This document shows positions 41,219 through 49,335 of a stretch of 64,000 nt of DNA, piece after piece. The translations under genes and the position numbers were made by a program. Positions within the stretch are counted from its first letter, which is position 1. The number at the start of each line of letters is the position of its first letter. The notes under the pieces are model-generated. The model was not told the origin of the DNA. It worked only from the letters and a program-made list of their open reading frames with translations, and made no database searches. Origin of the DNA: Mixta gaviniae (GTDB lineage: Bacteria; Pseudomonadota; Gammaproteobacteria; Enterobacterales; Enterobacteriaceae); contig NZ_CP026377.1 in NCBI RefSeq assembly GCF_002953195.1, forward strand, positions 4,402,001 through 4,466,000. Reading direction: 5' to 3'.

Positions 41219-42359
41219 TAACATAACGAAGATCAGATTTCTTATCTTTACGCTTTTTTTGTTCTGCCTGCCATTACTGGGCAATGCGTTAAGAGTAACA
41301 AATCTTTTTCATATCGCTTTTGGCCTGTTTTTACTCTCCCTGCTAATAAACCGGCCGTTTCGCCAGCAGTTGCTGAGCGACCGGGATCTGTTGACAGGCA
41401 TCGCCGCTGCCGGCCTTTTTCTGGGCTATTTCAGCCTCAGTAACCTCTGGTCAGATAATCCGGGGAATTTTTCTTCAACGTTCAAACATAGCTTCTATAT
41501 TCTTGTGTTCGTCGTCCTCTTCACGCATTTGAACAGGAAATTAAGCTATAGCGTTCTTTTTGCCAGTATCGTCATTCTTTGTCTGTTAACGTTCTGGTAT
41601 GTCGATAAGACGCACTTTTTAACCAAGCGTTTAGCAAAAGGTTTTTTTGCCGCGCCGGATAATGTGATTGATTTGGCTGGCTATTTCGGCCTTGGCATAT
41701 TCTTCGGCTTAATGCTGATACGCGAAACCGGACGCCATGTTTTTTACGTGCCCGTCGCTGTGCTGTTTATCGCCATGCTGTTAACGCAAAGCCGTGGCCC
41801 GATCCTGGCGCTGTTGGTGTCCTGCCTGCTGCTGCTGCTGCGCTTTCATAAAGGCCATATTCGGCACTTACTCATTACGTTCGCTATCATCATGGGCGTA
41901 GCGTTACTGGCTTATTTCACCCACTATAGCGATGAATTAATTGCGCGTTTTATTGCCTCTTACAATCAAAGTTTTGTCCGCTTCGGCATTTGGGCGCATA
42001 CGTTAGAAGTTGCGTTGCAAAAACCGGTATTTGGCTGGGGGTTTGATAAGCAGCTGACCTTTACTAACAGTATTGGTCAGCATATTCATACTACGCATAG
42101 CGTTTATTTCTCTACCTTGCTTAAAGGCGGGTTTGCCGGGCTTTTCTTTTTGCTGATCATGGTTGGCTACGGTTTACATCGCGCCAGACTGCACTATAAA
42201 CATGGCGGAGAGCTGGAAGCCTGTATCTACTGTTTCTCCCTGCTTTTTTATCTGACGCAGGGCATGTTTGTTATCGGCAATCCCGATATTTATTGGGTGA
42301 TGTTCTGGCTGCCGTATGCTGTCGTTCTGGCACCTTACGCCAGGCCCATAAAAGAATAA
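41199..42359 (+). CDS. waaL: O-antigen ligase WaaL
   Basis: 386 residues with about ten to twelve membrane segments and the Wzy_C/O-antigen ligase family pattern. It joins undecaprenyl-linked O-antigen to the lipid A-core on the periplasmic face. LTQSRGP and the large periplasmic loop ending GWGFDK...HTTHSVYFSTLLKGG contain the family's conserved Arg and His residues. It overlaps the waaZ-like gene by 20 bases and is followed by a perfect palindromic terminator. Composition is AT-rich like its neighbour. Confidence 0.85.
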   Translation: MVLSAANNITKIRFLIFTLFLFCLPLLGNALRVTNLFHIAFGLFLLSLLINRPFRQQLLSDRDLLTGIAAAGLFLGYFSLSNLWSDNPGNFSSTFKHSFYILVFVVLFTHLNRKLSYSVLFASIVILCLLTFWYVDKTHFLTKRLAKGFFAAPDNVIDLAGYFGLGIFFGLMLIRETGRHVFYVPVAVLFIAMLLTQSRGPILALLVSCLLLLLRFHKGHIRHLLITFAIIMGVALLAYFTHYSDELIARFIASYNQSFVRFGIWAHTLEVALQKPVFGWGFDKQLTFTNSIGQHIHTTHSVYFSTLLKGGFAGLFFLLIMVGYGLHRARLHYKHGGELEACIYCFSLLFYLTQGMFVIGNPDIYWVMFWLPYAVVLAPYARPIKE

Positions 42360-42364
42360 CCAGT

Positions 42365-42391
42365 ATGGCCTTCTGCAGAAGGCCATCTTTT
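42365..42391. terminator. Terminator between waaL and the deacetylase gene
   Basis: ATGGCCTTC (42365-42373) pairs with GAAGGCCAT (42378-42386) around TGCA; CTTTTT follows for the plus strand. It closes the hldD-waaL operon. Confidence 0.85.
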
Positions 42392-42394
42392 TAG

Positions 42395-43357
42395 TTATCT
42401 TGCCCGTGTTTTTTCTGCGTAATATTCCGCCAGCGTCATGCCCTGGGTTCGTGGCTGCAGCCAGCTAAACAACGCCTCTAAATCCTGGTACAGCCGTTCG
42501 ATATCTGCTTCGTTCTTAAATGTCGGGCTGCCGTCCGGCATAAACTCCGAAGAGTGAAGCATAAACTCGACGTAGTCATTCCCCTCCGCCAGGCTCATTT
42601 CCGCTACCCGTTTCATCGCGGCGAGATTGCCGCCCGACGGGCGCAGCCAGTGAACCGAAGGACCGCGCTTTTTGCCACGCAGACGATCGTAGCCCTGCTT
42701 CAGACGATTCATCATCGCCGAGTGCTTGTACTGGATGCTCATCGGCACTTCCAGCAGGCTTGAGTTACCGCTACGCGCGATATCATTGGCATCGAGAAAA
42801 TAGGCGTGATGGGGAAAGTGGGTATAGTCCGTTCCGCCTTTTCCCTGCGGCGCGCCAGGCGAATTGCGCCAGCTTACCCGCGGCGTGACCGAGCAGTCGA
42901 CCTGGTAGCCCAGCTCACGCAGCACCGCCGCGTAACGCTCGTCAAAGGCCCAGCGCCCGGCGCGGTGGCTCACCATTTTGGTCTGGAAAGTCTCTTCCAG
43001 CAGATCGGTCATAAATTTCACTTTATCGCGCAGCAGATTATCCGGATACTCGATCAGATAAGGCTGCCAGCGCCAGTCATCGTCCGTCAACGGCGTTTCC
43101 GGCGGGCTGTTCCACGCGTGAAGATGCATGCCCACTTCCCCCTGCCCGCGCGCGATGACATCGCGGGCAAACTCCACGTAGGCGGGATCGCAGGCCATCT
43201 CGTAATTGGTCAGCCAGGTGGGCTTAAAGCCATATTTTTCACAGAGCGCCTGAAAGCGCGGCAGGAAAAGCGTATTGCGGGTAGTGATGGTACGGCGATT
43301 GCGCCACAGATTGTCGCCTTCAGTATCAATTGTGATGAGAAAAGCCGGTTTATTCAT
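42395..43357 (-). CDS. Polysaccharide deacetylase family protein (WabN-type candidate)
   Basis: 320 residues of the NodB/carbohydrate-esterase-4-like fold: metal-site DTEGD (11-15), HLH of GMHLH (78-80) and the SHRAGRW loop. No signal peptide, so it is cytoplasmic and acts on core or a nucleotide/lipid intermediate. In Klebsiella, WabN of similar length deacetylates the core GlcNAc added by WabH, and a GT4 gene that could be WabH is next door but on the opposite strand. It is the only minus-strand gene within the LPS locus. Assignment to WabN is inferred from family and context. Confidence 0.75.
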   Translation of the reverse strand: MNKPAFLITIDTEGDNLWRNRRTITTRNTLFLPRFQALCEKYGFKPTWLTNYEMACDPAYVEFARDVIARGQGEVGMHLHAWNSPPETPLTDDDWRWQPYLIEYPDNLLRDKVKFMTDLLEETFQTKMVSHRAGRWAFDERYAAVLRELGYQVDCSVTPRVSWRNSPGAPQGKGGTDYTHFPHHAYFLDANDIARSGNSSLLEVPMSIQYKHSAMMNRLKQGYDRLRGKKRGPSVHWLRPSGGNLAAMKRVAEMSLAEGNDYVEFMLHSSEFMPDGSPTFKNEADIERLYQDLEALFSWLQPRTQGMTLAEYYAEKTRAR

Positions 43358-43657
43358 CTTCTTTCCAACGCGCTACGGATTAAGCGAACATGTTACGCAG
43401 GCGCTTTCTTTAGGGCAAAATAATTTCATTCCGATAAATCTCCTTCTTTTGCTTTCCATGGCAAACTAAGCTTCGCTTGATTAAGCTCTGAGAAAGACGT
43501 TACCCGTTTCGTTTATCGGGCGCCGCGAGGCGCGACGGCGACGAACGGCGGCGCGGCCTGATCGATATCAAAGGCGATAAACAAAAACGTTATTCACGAC
43601 AAAATAGCTTTTACACTTTTGCCAGTGGCGTTGCTGCACACATAAGGATTTAAAACA
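43358..43657. other. Intergenic region between divergent deacetylase and GT4 genes (300 bases)
   Basis: This region holds the starts of two divergent transcripts. The section 43520-43560 is GC-rich with short dyads, and the last 100 bases are AT-rich. No RfaH ops element (GGCGGTAG) or JUMPStart-like motif was seen. No gene is supported. Confidence 0.45.
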
Positions 43658-44749
43658 TTGTCCAGGCGTATTTTGATGGTCATCGATGGCTTACCCGGGG
43701 GCGGCGCAGAGAAGGTTGTGCTGACGCTGGCTAAGGGCCTGTTGTCGCTGGGACATCGCGTTTCGCTGTTTTCATTGCGCAGCGTCTGCGATTACCCCCT
43801 TCCGGCAGGGCTGGACTATCAGGTGATACAGGATCGCTGCCGCAAACCCTGGCGTAAGCTCACTGAACTGCCGCGCCGCGCCTGCCAGCTGGATCGCGCC
43901 ATCGTTAAGGCCGAGCAGCAGGGCGGCGCGTTTGATTTAGTCATTTCCCATTTGCATAAAACGGACCGAATCGTCAGCCTCTGTCGTCATCTTGACCCGG
44001 CAAAAACCTGGTATTGCCTGCACGGCGTGTTTTCCGCCTCTTATCTGGCACGCCGCAAAGGCTTTTCCCGCTGGCTGAAAATTCAAAAAACCCGCCGCGT
44101 TTATCAACACCGCAATATCATCGGCGTGTCGCAGTTTGTGATTGATGATTTAAAACAGCACTACGGCATCCAGCCTGCGCGGGAAGCGGTGATTTTCAAC
44201 CCCTTCGATGTCGAACTGATCCTGCAGCAGGCTGGCGAAGCCTGTGAGATGGCCGGACAGGACTACCTGCTGCATATCGGCCGTTTTCATCCAACCAAGC
44301 GGCACGATCGTCTGCTGCAGGCCTATGCACAAAGCGGCCTGACGACGCCACTGGTGTTAATCGGCCAGGGTGACAACGCGCGCATCGCCGCGCTAAAAGC
44401 GCAGGCCAGCGAGCTGGGCGTCGCTGACCGCGTCATTTTCAAAGGTTTTACCCATAATCCCTATGCATGGATACACCATGCACGTATGCTGATTGTCAGC
44501 TCAGACAGCGAAGGATTCGGGAACGTGCTGGTTGAGGCGTTGCTCTGTCAGACGCCGGTGGTTAGCACCCGCTGCCCCGGCGGTCCGGAAACCATTTTAC
44601 AGGGTGAACTGGCGCGCGGCCTGGCGGAAATGTCCAGCGAATCGCTGGCGGAAAAAATAAAGGACATTTATCATCAGCCCCCGATCTTCATCAGCTCGAT
44701 CTTTCGGCCTACCATATTGAGGCCATTTGCCAGCGCTATCTCGCATTGA
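43658..44749 (+). CDS. Glycosyltransferase family 4 protein, WabH-like, with 3' frameshift
   Basis: 363 residues from a TTG at 43658, with AAGGAT 8 bases upstream; a later ATG would remove the first beta strand of the nucleotide-binding fold. GT-B features are GLPGGGAEKVVLTLAKGL, the HIGRFHPTKRHDRLL donor domain and the E-x7-E motif SEGFGNVLVEAL. By position and family it may be the WabH N-acetylglucosaminyltransferase. The last 23 residues (from about 44681) look unlike the family. Another frame after the C-run at 44678-44682 gives DLHQLDLSAYHIEAICQRYL, the usual C-terminus, ending at 44760, so one base seems missing. Confidence 0.75.
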   Translation: MSRRILMVIDGLPGGGAEKVVLTLAKGLLSLGHRVSLFSLRSVCDYPLPAGLDYQVIQDRCRKPWRKLTELPRRACQLDRAIVKAEQQGGAFDLVISHLHKTDRIVSLCRHLDPAKTWYCLHGVFSASYLARRKGFSRWLKIQKTRRVYQHRNIIGVSQFVIDDLKQHYGIQPAREAVIFNPFDVELILQQAGEACEMAGQDYLLHIGRFHPTKRHDRLLQAYAQSGLTTPLVLIGQGDNARIAALKAQASELGVADRVIFKGFTHNPYAWIHHARMLIVSSDSEGFGNVLVEALLCQTPVVSTRCPGGPETILQGELARGLAEMSSESLAEKIKDIYHQPPIFISSIFRPTILRPFASAISH

Positions 44750-44842
44750 TTGAGCGCTGAATGCCATGCGCAACAATGGAATAATACTTATTGCAGGGGA
44801 TGGTTATGCGTTGCCCCGTTGCCAGACCGCTGAGGAAACGGT

Positions 44843-45943
44843 GTGAACTATATTTTTATTTTTATCTTGCTGCTGCCGCTAAAGTGGGTAAAAAAGCTTT
44901 TCCATAAGAAGGAAGGGCGCAATCTGGTGATCCAGACGGCAAAAATCGGCGACTTTATCAATATTACGCCGTTGCTGGCGCATCTGAAACAGAGCGACGC
45001 CCTGCTGAGCCGCGCCGTCGCGCCGCTGGCCGGGCATGACGATACGCTGCAGCATATCTGGTATATCGAAGACTATAAATCGGGCCTGCTGGCGAAAATC
45101 CGCCTCGCGCTGCAGCTGATGAACCGCTACGACAACGTCTACCTGCTGCATCCCAATAACGTTAATCTGTTCTTCGCGGCCTGCTGCAACGCCGACAATA
45201 AACAGTTTCTCTCCAGCTATCGCCGCAAGTGGTATCAGGGCCCCTTTTACTGGACAGCCAGCGGTACCGTGCAGCATGAAAAAAATACGCTTACGCTGGA
45301 AAACTACCTCAAGCTGGCGGATCCACAGCTGACTAAAGAGAGCTATCCCAAGCACGCCACCCGCCCGCTTTATCCGCTGGCGACCGTTCCCGCCGCGCTC
45401 ACGCGTCAGGATGGGATTAAGATCGGCTTAAGCATCTCTGCAGGCAATCAGGCGAAAACCATTCCGCCGGTCATCTGGAAAAAGCTGTTTGACCGGCTGG
45501 CCGACCTGCCCTGCCTGTTTTATGTTTTTGGTGCCCCGTCAGAAATGGATCGCCTGCAAGAGCTGTATAAGCTCACCGGAGAGCGTGAAAACATTATCAG
45601 TATGATCGGCAACATTCCGCTGGAAGGCTTGCCGCATGCCATCAGCATGATGGATTTTTACGTCGCTTCCGACTCTGGCAATGTCTATATCGCCGATGCC
45701 GTCGGCGTGCCGGTGATACTGATTTACGGTCCCTGCTGCGTGGAAGAGCAACGGCCTTTAGGCGATGTCCTGCTGATTGGTCCCGATCATATCGCGCCTT
45801 CATCCTTTGTCTTCGCCGCGCTTTATCAGTTCCATCATCCGGCGGAGCAGCTGTACGCGCTTGATGAGCGTAAGCTTAACGATATTCACCATTTTATTGC
45901 CGCACGCCAGCCGGAACGGCTGAGCCAGACCAAGCCTCATTAA
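44843..45943 (+). CDS. Glycosyltransferase family 9 (heptosyltransferase-like) protein
   Basis: 366 residues from a GTG at 44843, with TGAGGA 6 bases upstream. Residues 1-18 are hydrophobic and may anchor the protein to the inner membrane. NLVIQTAKIGDFINITPLL and VASDSGNVYIADAVGVPVILIYGP match the GT9 heptosyltransferase pattern. It is distinct from waaC, waaF and waaQ, so it may add an extra heptose or another sugar to the outer core. It ends one base before the next gene. Confidence 0.72.
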   Translation: MNYIFIFILLLPLKWVKKLFHKKEGRNLVIQTAKIGDFINITPLLAHLKQSDALLSRAVAPLAGHDDTLQHIWYIEDYKSGLLAKIRLALQLMNRYDNVYLLHPNNVNLFFAACCNADNKQFLSSYRRKWYQGPFYWTASGTVQHEKNTLTLENYLKLADPQLTKESYPKHATRPLYPLATVPAALTRQDGIKIGLSISAGNQAKTIPPVIWKKLFDRLADLPCLFYVFGAPSEMDRLQELYKLTGERENIISMIGNIPLEGLPHAISMMDFYVASDSGNVYIADAVGVPVILIYGPCCVEEQRPLGDVLLIGPDHIAPSSFVFAALYQFHHPAEQLYALDERKLNDIHHFIAARQPERLSQTKPH

Positions 45944-45944
45944 C

Positions 45945-46946
45945 ATGACTCAACACGCTGACACCGCATCTCCTTTACTGAGCGTTATCATTCCGATGTA
46001 TAACGCCGGTAGTCTGTTCGACACCTTTATGGCCTCCCTGCTGGCACAAACGTTCACCGATCTTGAGGTCATCATTGTCAATGATGGCTCAACGGACGGC
46101 AGCGCCGAACGGGCGGCTGAATACGCCGCGCGTTATGCGCATATCAGCGTCATCAATCAGCCGAACGGCGGCGTTTCGCGCGCGCGCAATGCGGGCCTGG
46201 CGGCCGCGCGCGGCAAATATGTCACCTTCCCCGATGCCGACGATACGCTGTCGCCCGATATCTATCAGACGCTGGTCGCAATGGCGGAACAGGACGATCT
46301 CGACGCAGCCCAGTGCAACGCCGAATGTTTTTATACCGGCAGCCAGCGCGTCAGAACGCTAATCCCACACGATCGGCTAACCTCGACCGGCGTGCTGGAC
46401 GGCGCCGCCTGGCTGAGCAAGGCGCTGGCGACCCGGCGTTATCTGCATGTGGTGTGGATGGGCATCTACCGCCGATCGCTGATCACCTCGCGCGAGCTGA
46501 TGTTTGAGCCAGGTCTGCATCACCAGGATATTCCCTGGACCACCGAATTTATGCTGAACGCGCGGCGGGTGCGCTACACCGATACCCCGCTCTACCGCTA
46601 TCACGTTCACGACCAGTCGATCAGCAACCGCAAACGCACCGGGCAACGCAACGTCGAGTATCAGCGCCACTACCTGAAAATCGCGCGTATGCTGGAAGAG
46701 ATAAACCAGCGCTATCGCGGCAGCGTGAAAATCTACCCGCAGTTTCACTATCAGATCACGCACGAGGCGCTTAGCGTCTGCCATGCGGCGCGGCGCGAGC
46801 CGGATGCCGGGGCGCGTCAGGCGATTATCGCCGACATCTTTGCGACCCAAACCCATCGCCGCATGTTGCGCAATGCGCGCGGACTGAAACAGTGGTATCA
46901 GCTGCTGCTCTGGCTGAGCCGCCTTTATCGCTGGCGTCAGCGCTAA
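45945..46946 (+). CDS. Glycosyltransferase family 2 protein
   Basis: 333 residues with a GT-A domain at the N-terminus: LLSVIIPMYNAGSLFD, EVIIVNDGSTDGSAE and the DxD-bearing FPDADDTLSPDIY. The later residues (HHQDIPWTTEFML) fit the inverting GT2 catalytic helix. No signal peptide or trailing membrane helices. It likely adds an outer-core sugar. It starts one base after the GT9 gene, so the three transferases form one transcript, followed by a 94-base gap before waaQ. Donor and acceptor are not recognisable. Confidence 0.78.
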   Translation: MTQHADTASPLLSVIIPMYNAGSLFDTFMASLLAQTFTDLEVIIVNDGSTDGSAERAAEYAARYAHISVINQPNGGVSRARNAGLAAARGKYVTFPDADDTLSPDIYQTLVAMAEQDDLDAAQCNAECFYTGSQRVRTLIPHDRLTSTGVLDGAAWLSKALATRRYLHVVWMGIYRRSLITSRELMFEPGLHHQDIPWTTEFMLNARRVRYTDTPLYRYHVHDQSISNRKRTGQRNVEYQRHYLKIARMLEEINQRYRGSVKIYPQFHYQITHEALSVCHAARREPDAGARQAIIADIFATQTHRRMLRNARGLKQWYQLLLWLSRLYRWRQR

Positions 46947-47040
46947 CCGGGCAAAGCCGGGGGCGAGGCGGCATGCGGCGCTTTTCCCCCTGGCGGCTTT
47001 GACCTAAAATCGGCTCACTTCTTTCTGAGACAGGTTTTGT

Positions 47041-48117
47041 ATGGCAAGTCAGATCCCTGCATCTTTTACACCACGCAATATTCTGGTGATCAAGCTACGT
47101 CATCACGGCGATATGCTGTTGACCACGCCGGTTGTCAATGCGCTGCGCCAGCGCTATCCCGACGCCGCGATTGATGTGCTGCTTTATCAGGAGACACGTC
47201 CGATGTTGCAGGCGCATCCCGCGATTCGTCGGCTGCATCTGATCGATCGGAAATGGAAAAAGCAGGGCGTCTGGCATCAGCTTAAACATGAGCTGGCGCT
47301 GGTGAGTGCCATTCGAAACAGCCATTACGACCTGGTGGTCAACCTGGCTGACCAGTGGCGCAGCGCGCTGATCGCGAAACTGAGCGGTGCGCCGGAGCGC
47401 ATCGGTTTCGCCTACAACAAGCGCGACAGCCGTTTCTGGCGCGCCTGTCACAACCGGCTGGTTTCCACCGCTAACTTTAGCCAGCTGCATACCGTTGAAC
47501 AAAATTTGCTGGCGCTTTCGCCGCTCGACGTGCCGACGGAAAACGTGCCCGTCTCGATGTATTACGCGGATGAGGACTGGCACGCCGCCAGGCAGCAGCT
47601 GCATGAGCAGGGCGTGAGCGGCGCTTATATGGTGATTCAGCCCACCTCGCGCTGGACTTTTAAATGCTGGGACGACGAGAAGGTCGCGGCCTTGATCGAC
47701 CAGCTGAACCAGCCTGGCCTGGCTATCGTGCTGACCGCCGCGCCGGACCGTAAAGAGATGGCGATGATCGACCATATTCTCTCGCTCTGCCATAACCCGC
47801 AGGTTGTCACCGTCGCCGGACAGCTCAGCCTGACGCAGCTGGCGGCGCTTATCGATCATGCGCGGCTGTTTGTCGGCGTCGATTCGGCGCCGATGCATAT
47901 GGCGGCGGCGCTGCAAACCCCCTGCGTGGCGCTGTTCGGCCCGACCAAGCTGCAGCACTGGCGGCCATGGGGCGCCAATAACCGGGTGATCTGGGCGGGC
48001 GATTACGGCCCGCTGCCATCCCCTGACTCTATCGATACCACAACCGGGCAGCGCTTTTTAAGCGCCATTCCGGTGGAAGATGTGGCCGCCGCCGCAAGGA
48101 GCTATCTGGATGCGTAA
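47041..48117 (+). CDS. waaQ: LPS heptosyltransferase III
   Basis: 358 residues, GT9 family: NILVIKLRHHGDMLLTTPVV at the N-terminus, IQPTSRWTFKCWDDEKV in the middle and VGVDSAPMHMAAALQTPCVALFGP at the ADP-heptose site. It adds a branch heptose to heptose II. The last 8 bases overlap the next gene, wabG, whose AAGGAG lies inside waaQ. The arrangement waaQ-wabG matches the Klebsiella/Serratia core clusters. Confidence 0.9.
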   Translation: MASQIPASFTPRNILVIKLRHHGDMLLTTPVVNALRQRYPDAAIDVLLYQETRPMLQAHPAIRRLHLIDRKWKKQGVWHQLKHELALVSAIRNSHYDLVVNLADQWRSALIAKLSGAPERIGFAYNKRDSRFWRACHNRLVSTANFSQLHTVEQNLLALSPLDVPTENVPVSMYYADEDWHAARQQLHEQGVSGAYMVIQPTSRWTFKCWDDEKVAALIDQLNQPGLAIVLTAAPDRKEMAMIDHILSLCHNPQVVTVAGQLSLTQLAALIDHARLFVGVDSAPMHMAAALQTPCVALFGPTKLQHWRPWGANNRVIWAGDYGPLPSPDSIDTTTGQRFLSAIPVEDVAAAARSYLDA

Positions 48118-49252
48118 TATCCGCCTGGCGATCGTTCGCCAAAAATACCGTCCCGACGGCGGCGCCGAGCGCTTTATTTCACGCGCGCTGGAAGCGCTGA
48201 ATAACGAGCAGCTCGATCTGAATATCATCACGCGCAGCTGGCAGGGCACGCCGAAACCGGACTGGCATTTGCATATCTGCAACCCGCCCAAATGGGGCCG
48301 GGTATCGCGCGAGCGGGGATTCGCCGCGGCGGCGCGCGCCTGTTGGCAGCGCGAGCGGTTTGATATCGTTCAAAGCCATGAGCGCATCGCCGGCTGCGAT
48401 ATTTTCCGCGCCGGCGACGGCGTGCATCGCGTCTGGCTGGAGCAGCGCGCGCGCATCGTTTCGCCGATGCAGCGCCTTAGCGCCTCGCTCAGCCCCTATC
48501 ATCGCTACGTGCTGCGCGCGGAAGAGGAGATGTTTCACTCCGCCGCGCTGAAAAAAGTGATCTGTAATTCAGAGATGGTGAAGCGGGATATTATTCGCTG
48601 CTTCAACCTGCCGGATGACCGCATCACCGTTATCTATAACGCGATCGATGCCCAACGTTTTCAACCGGCCACCGACGCCACGCGCTACGCAACGCGCCAG
48701 CAGCTCGCAATCCCTGAACAGGCGGTGGCGCTGATTTACGTAGGCTCCGGCTTTGAACGTAAAGGCCTGAAGGCGGCCATTCAGGCGATCGCTAATAGCG
48801 ATCGCTATCTGATCGTTGTCGGCCAGGATAAGCATCAGGCGCGCTATCAGCAGCTGGCCAACCAGCTTAACTGCCTTGATCGCCTGCGTTTCGTGGGCGT
48901 GCAGCAGGATGTGCAGCCGTTTTATCACGCCGCCGATGGCCTGATTCTGCCGACGCTATACGATCCCTTCCCCAACGTAGTGCTGGAAGCGATGGCCTGT
49001 GGCCTGCCGGTTATCACCAGCACCGGCTGCGGTGGCGCGGAGTTTATTGTGCAGGGGCAGCAGGGATTTGTCTGCGATGCGCTGGATATCAATGCGCTGC
49101 ATGAAGCGGTGCAGAACATTCCCGCCAGAGCGCAGGATCCGTCGATGGGCGAGGCGGCGCGCGCCAGAATTCTGCCCTATACCCCGCAACGCCTGGGCGC
49201 TGAGCTGAATTCGCTCTATCAGCAGCTGCTTTCAGGCGCGGCGGAAGATTGA
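48110..49252 (+). CDS. wabG: GT4 glycosyltransferase, WabG-type (UDP-galacturonate:heptose II)
   Basis: 380 residues from the ATG at 48110, with AAGGAG 7 bases upstream. RLAIVRQKYRPDGGAERFI is the WaaG/WabG N-terminal signature, with GSGFERKGLKAAI and LPTLYDPFPNVVLEAM in the donor domain. In Klebsiella WabG transfers galacturonic acid to heptose II, while the E. coli paralogue WaaG adds glucose; waaE in the same cluster argues for the WabG type. The exact sugar is not proven by the sequence. Confidence 0.82.
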   Translation: MRNIRLAIVRQKYRPDGGAERFISRALEALNNEQLDLNIITRSWQGTPKPDWHLHICNPPKWGRVSRERGFAAAARACWQRERFDIVQSHERIAGCDIFRAGDGVHRVWLEQRARIVSPMQRLSASLSPYHRYVLRAEEEMFHSAALKKVICNSEMVKRDIIRCFNLPDDRITVIYNAIDAQRFQPATDATRYATRQQLAIPEQAVALIYVGSGFERKGLKAAIQAIANSDRYLIVVGQDKHQARYQQLANQLNCLDRLRFVGVQQDVQPFYHAADGLILPTLYDPFPNVVLEAMACGLPVITSTGCGGAEFIVQGQQGFVCDALDINALHEAVQNIPARAQDPSMGEAARARILPYTPQRLGAELNSLYQQLLSGAAED

Positions 49253-49335
49253 TGAGTGCGGCAGCGTTATCTGCTAACATGCCGCATTCCGCATATTTTG
49301 CTTAGGTTTGACGCATAAGTGTCGTAAAGATCGGT

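Noticed and set aside
44741..44842. Gap after the GT4 gene as a site of a lost gene
   Set aside because: The first part is the out-of-frame end of the GT4 gene itself, and the rest is an ordinary leader for the GT9 gene.
46947..47040. Possible RfaH ops/JUMPStart element before waaQ
   Set aside because: No GGCGGTAG or close variant occurs in this gap or in the 43358-43657 gap.
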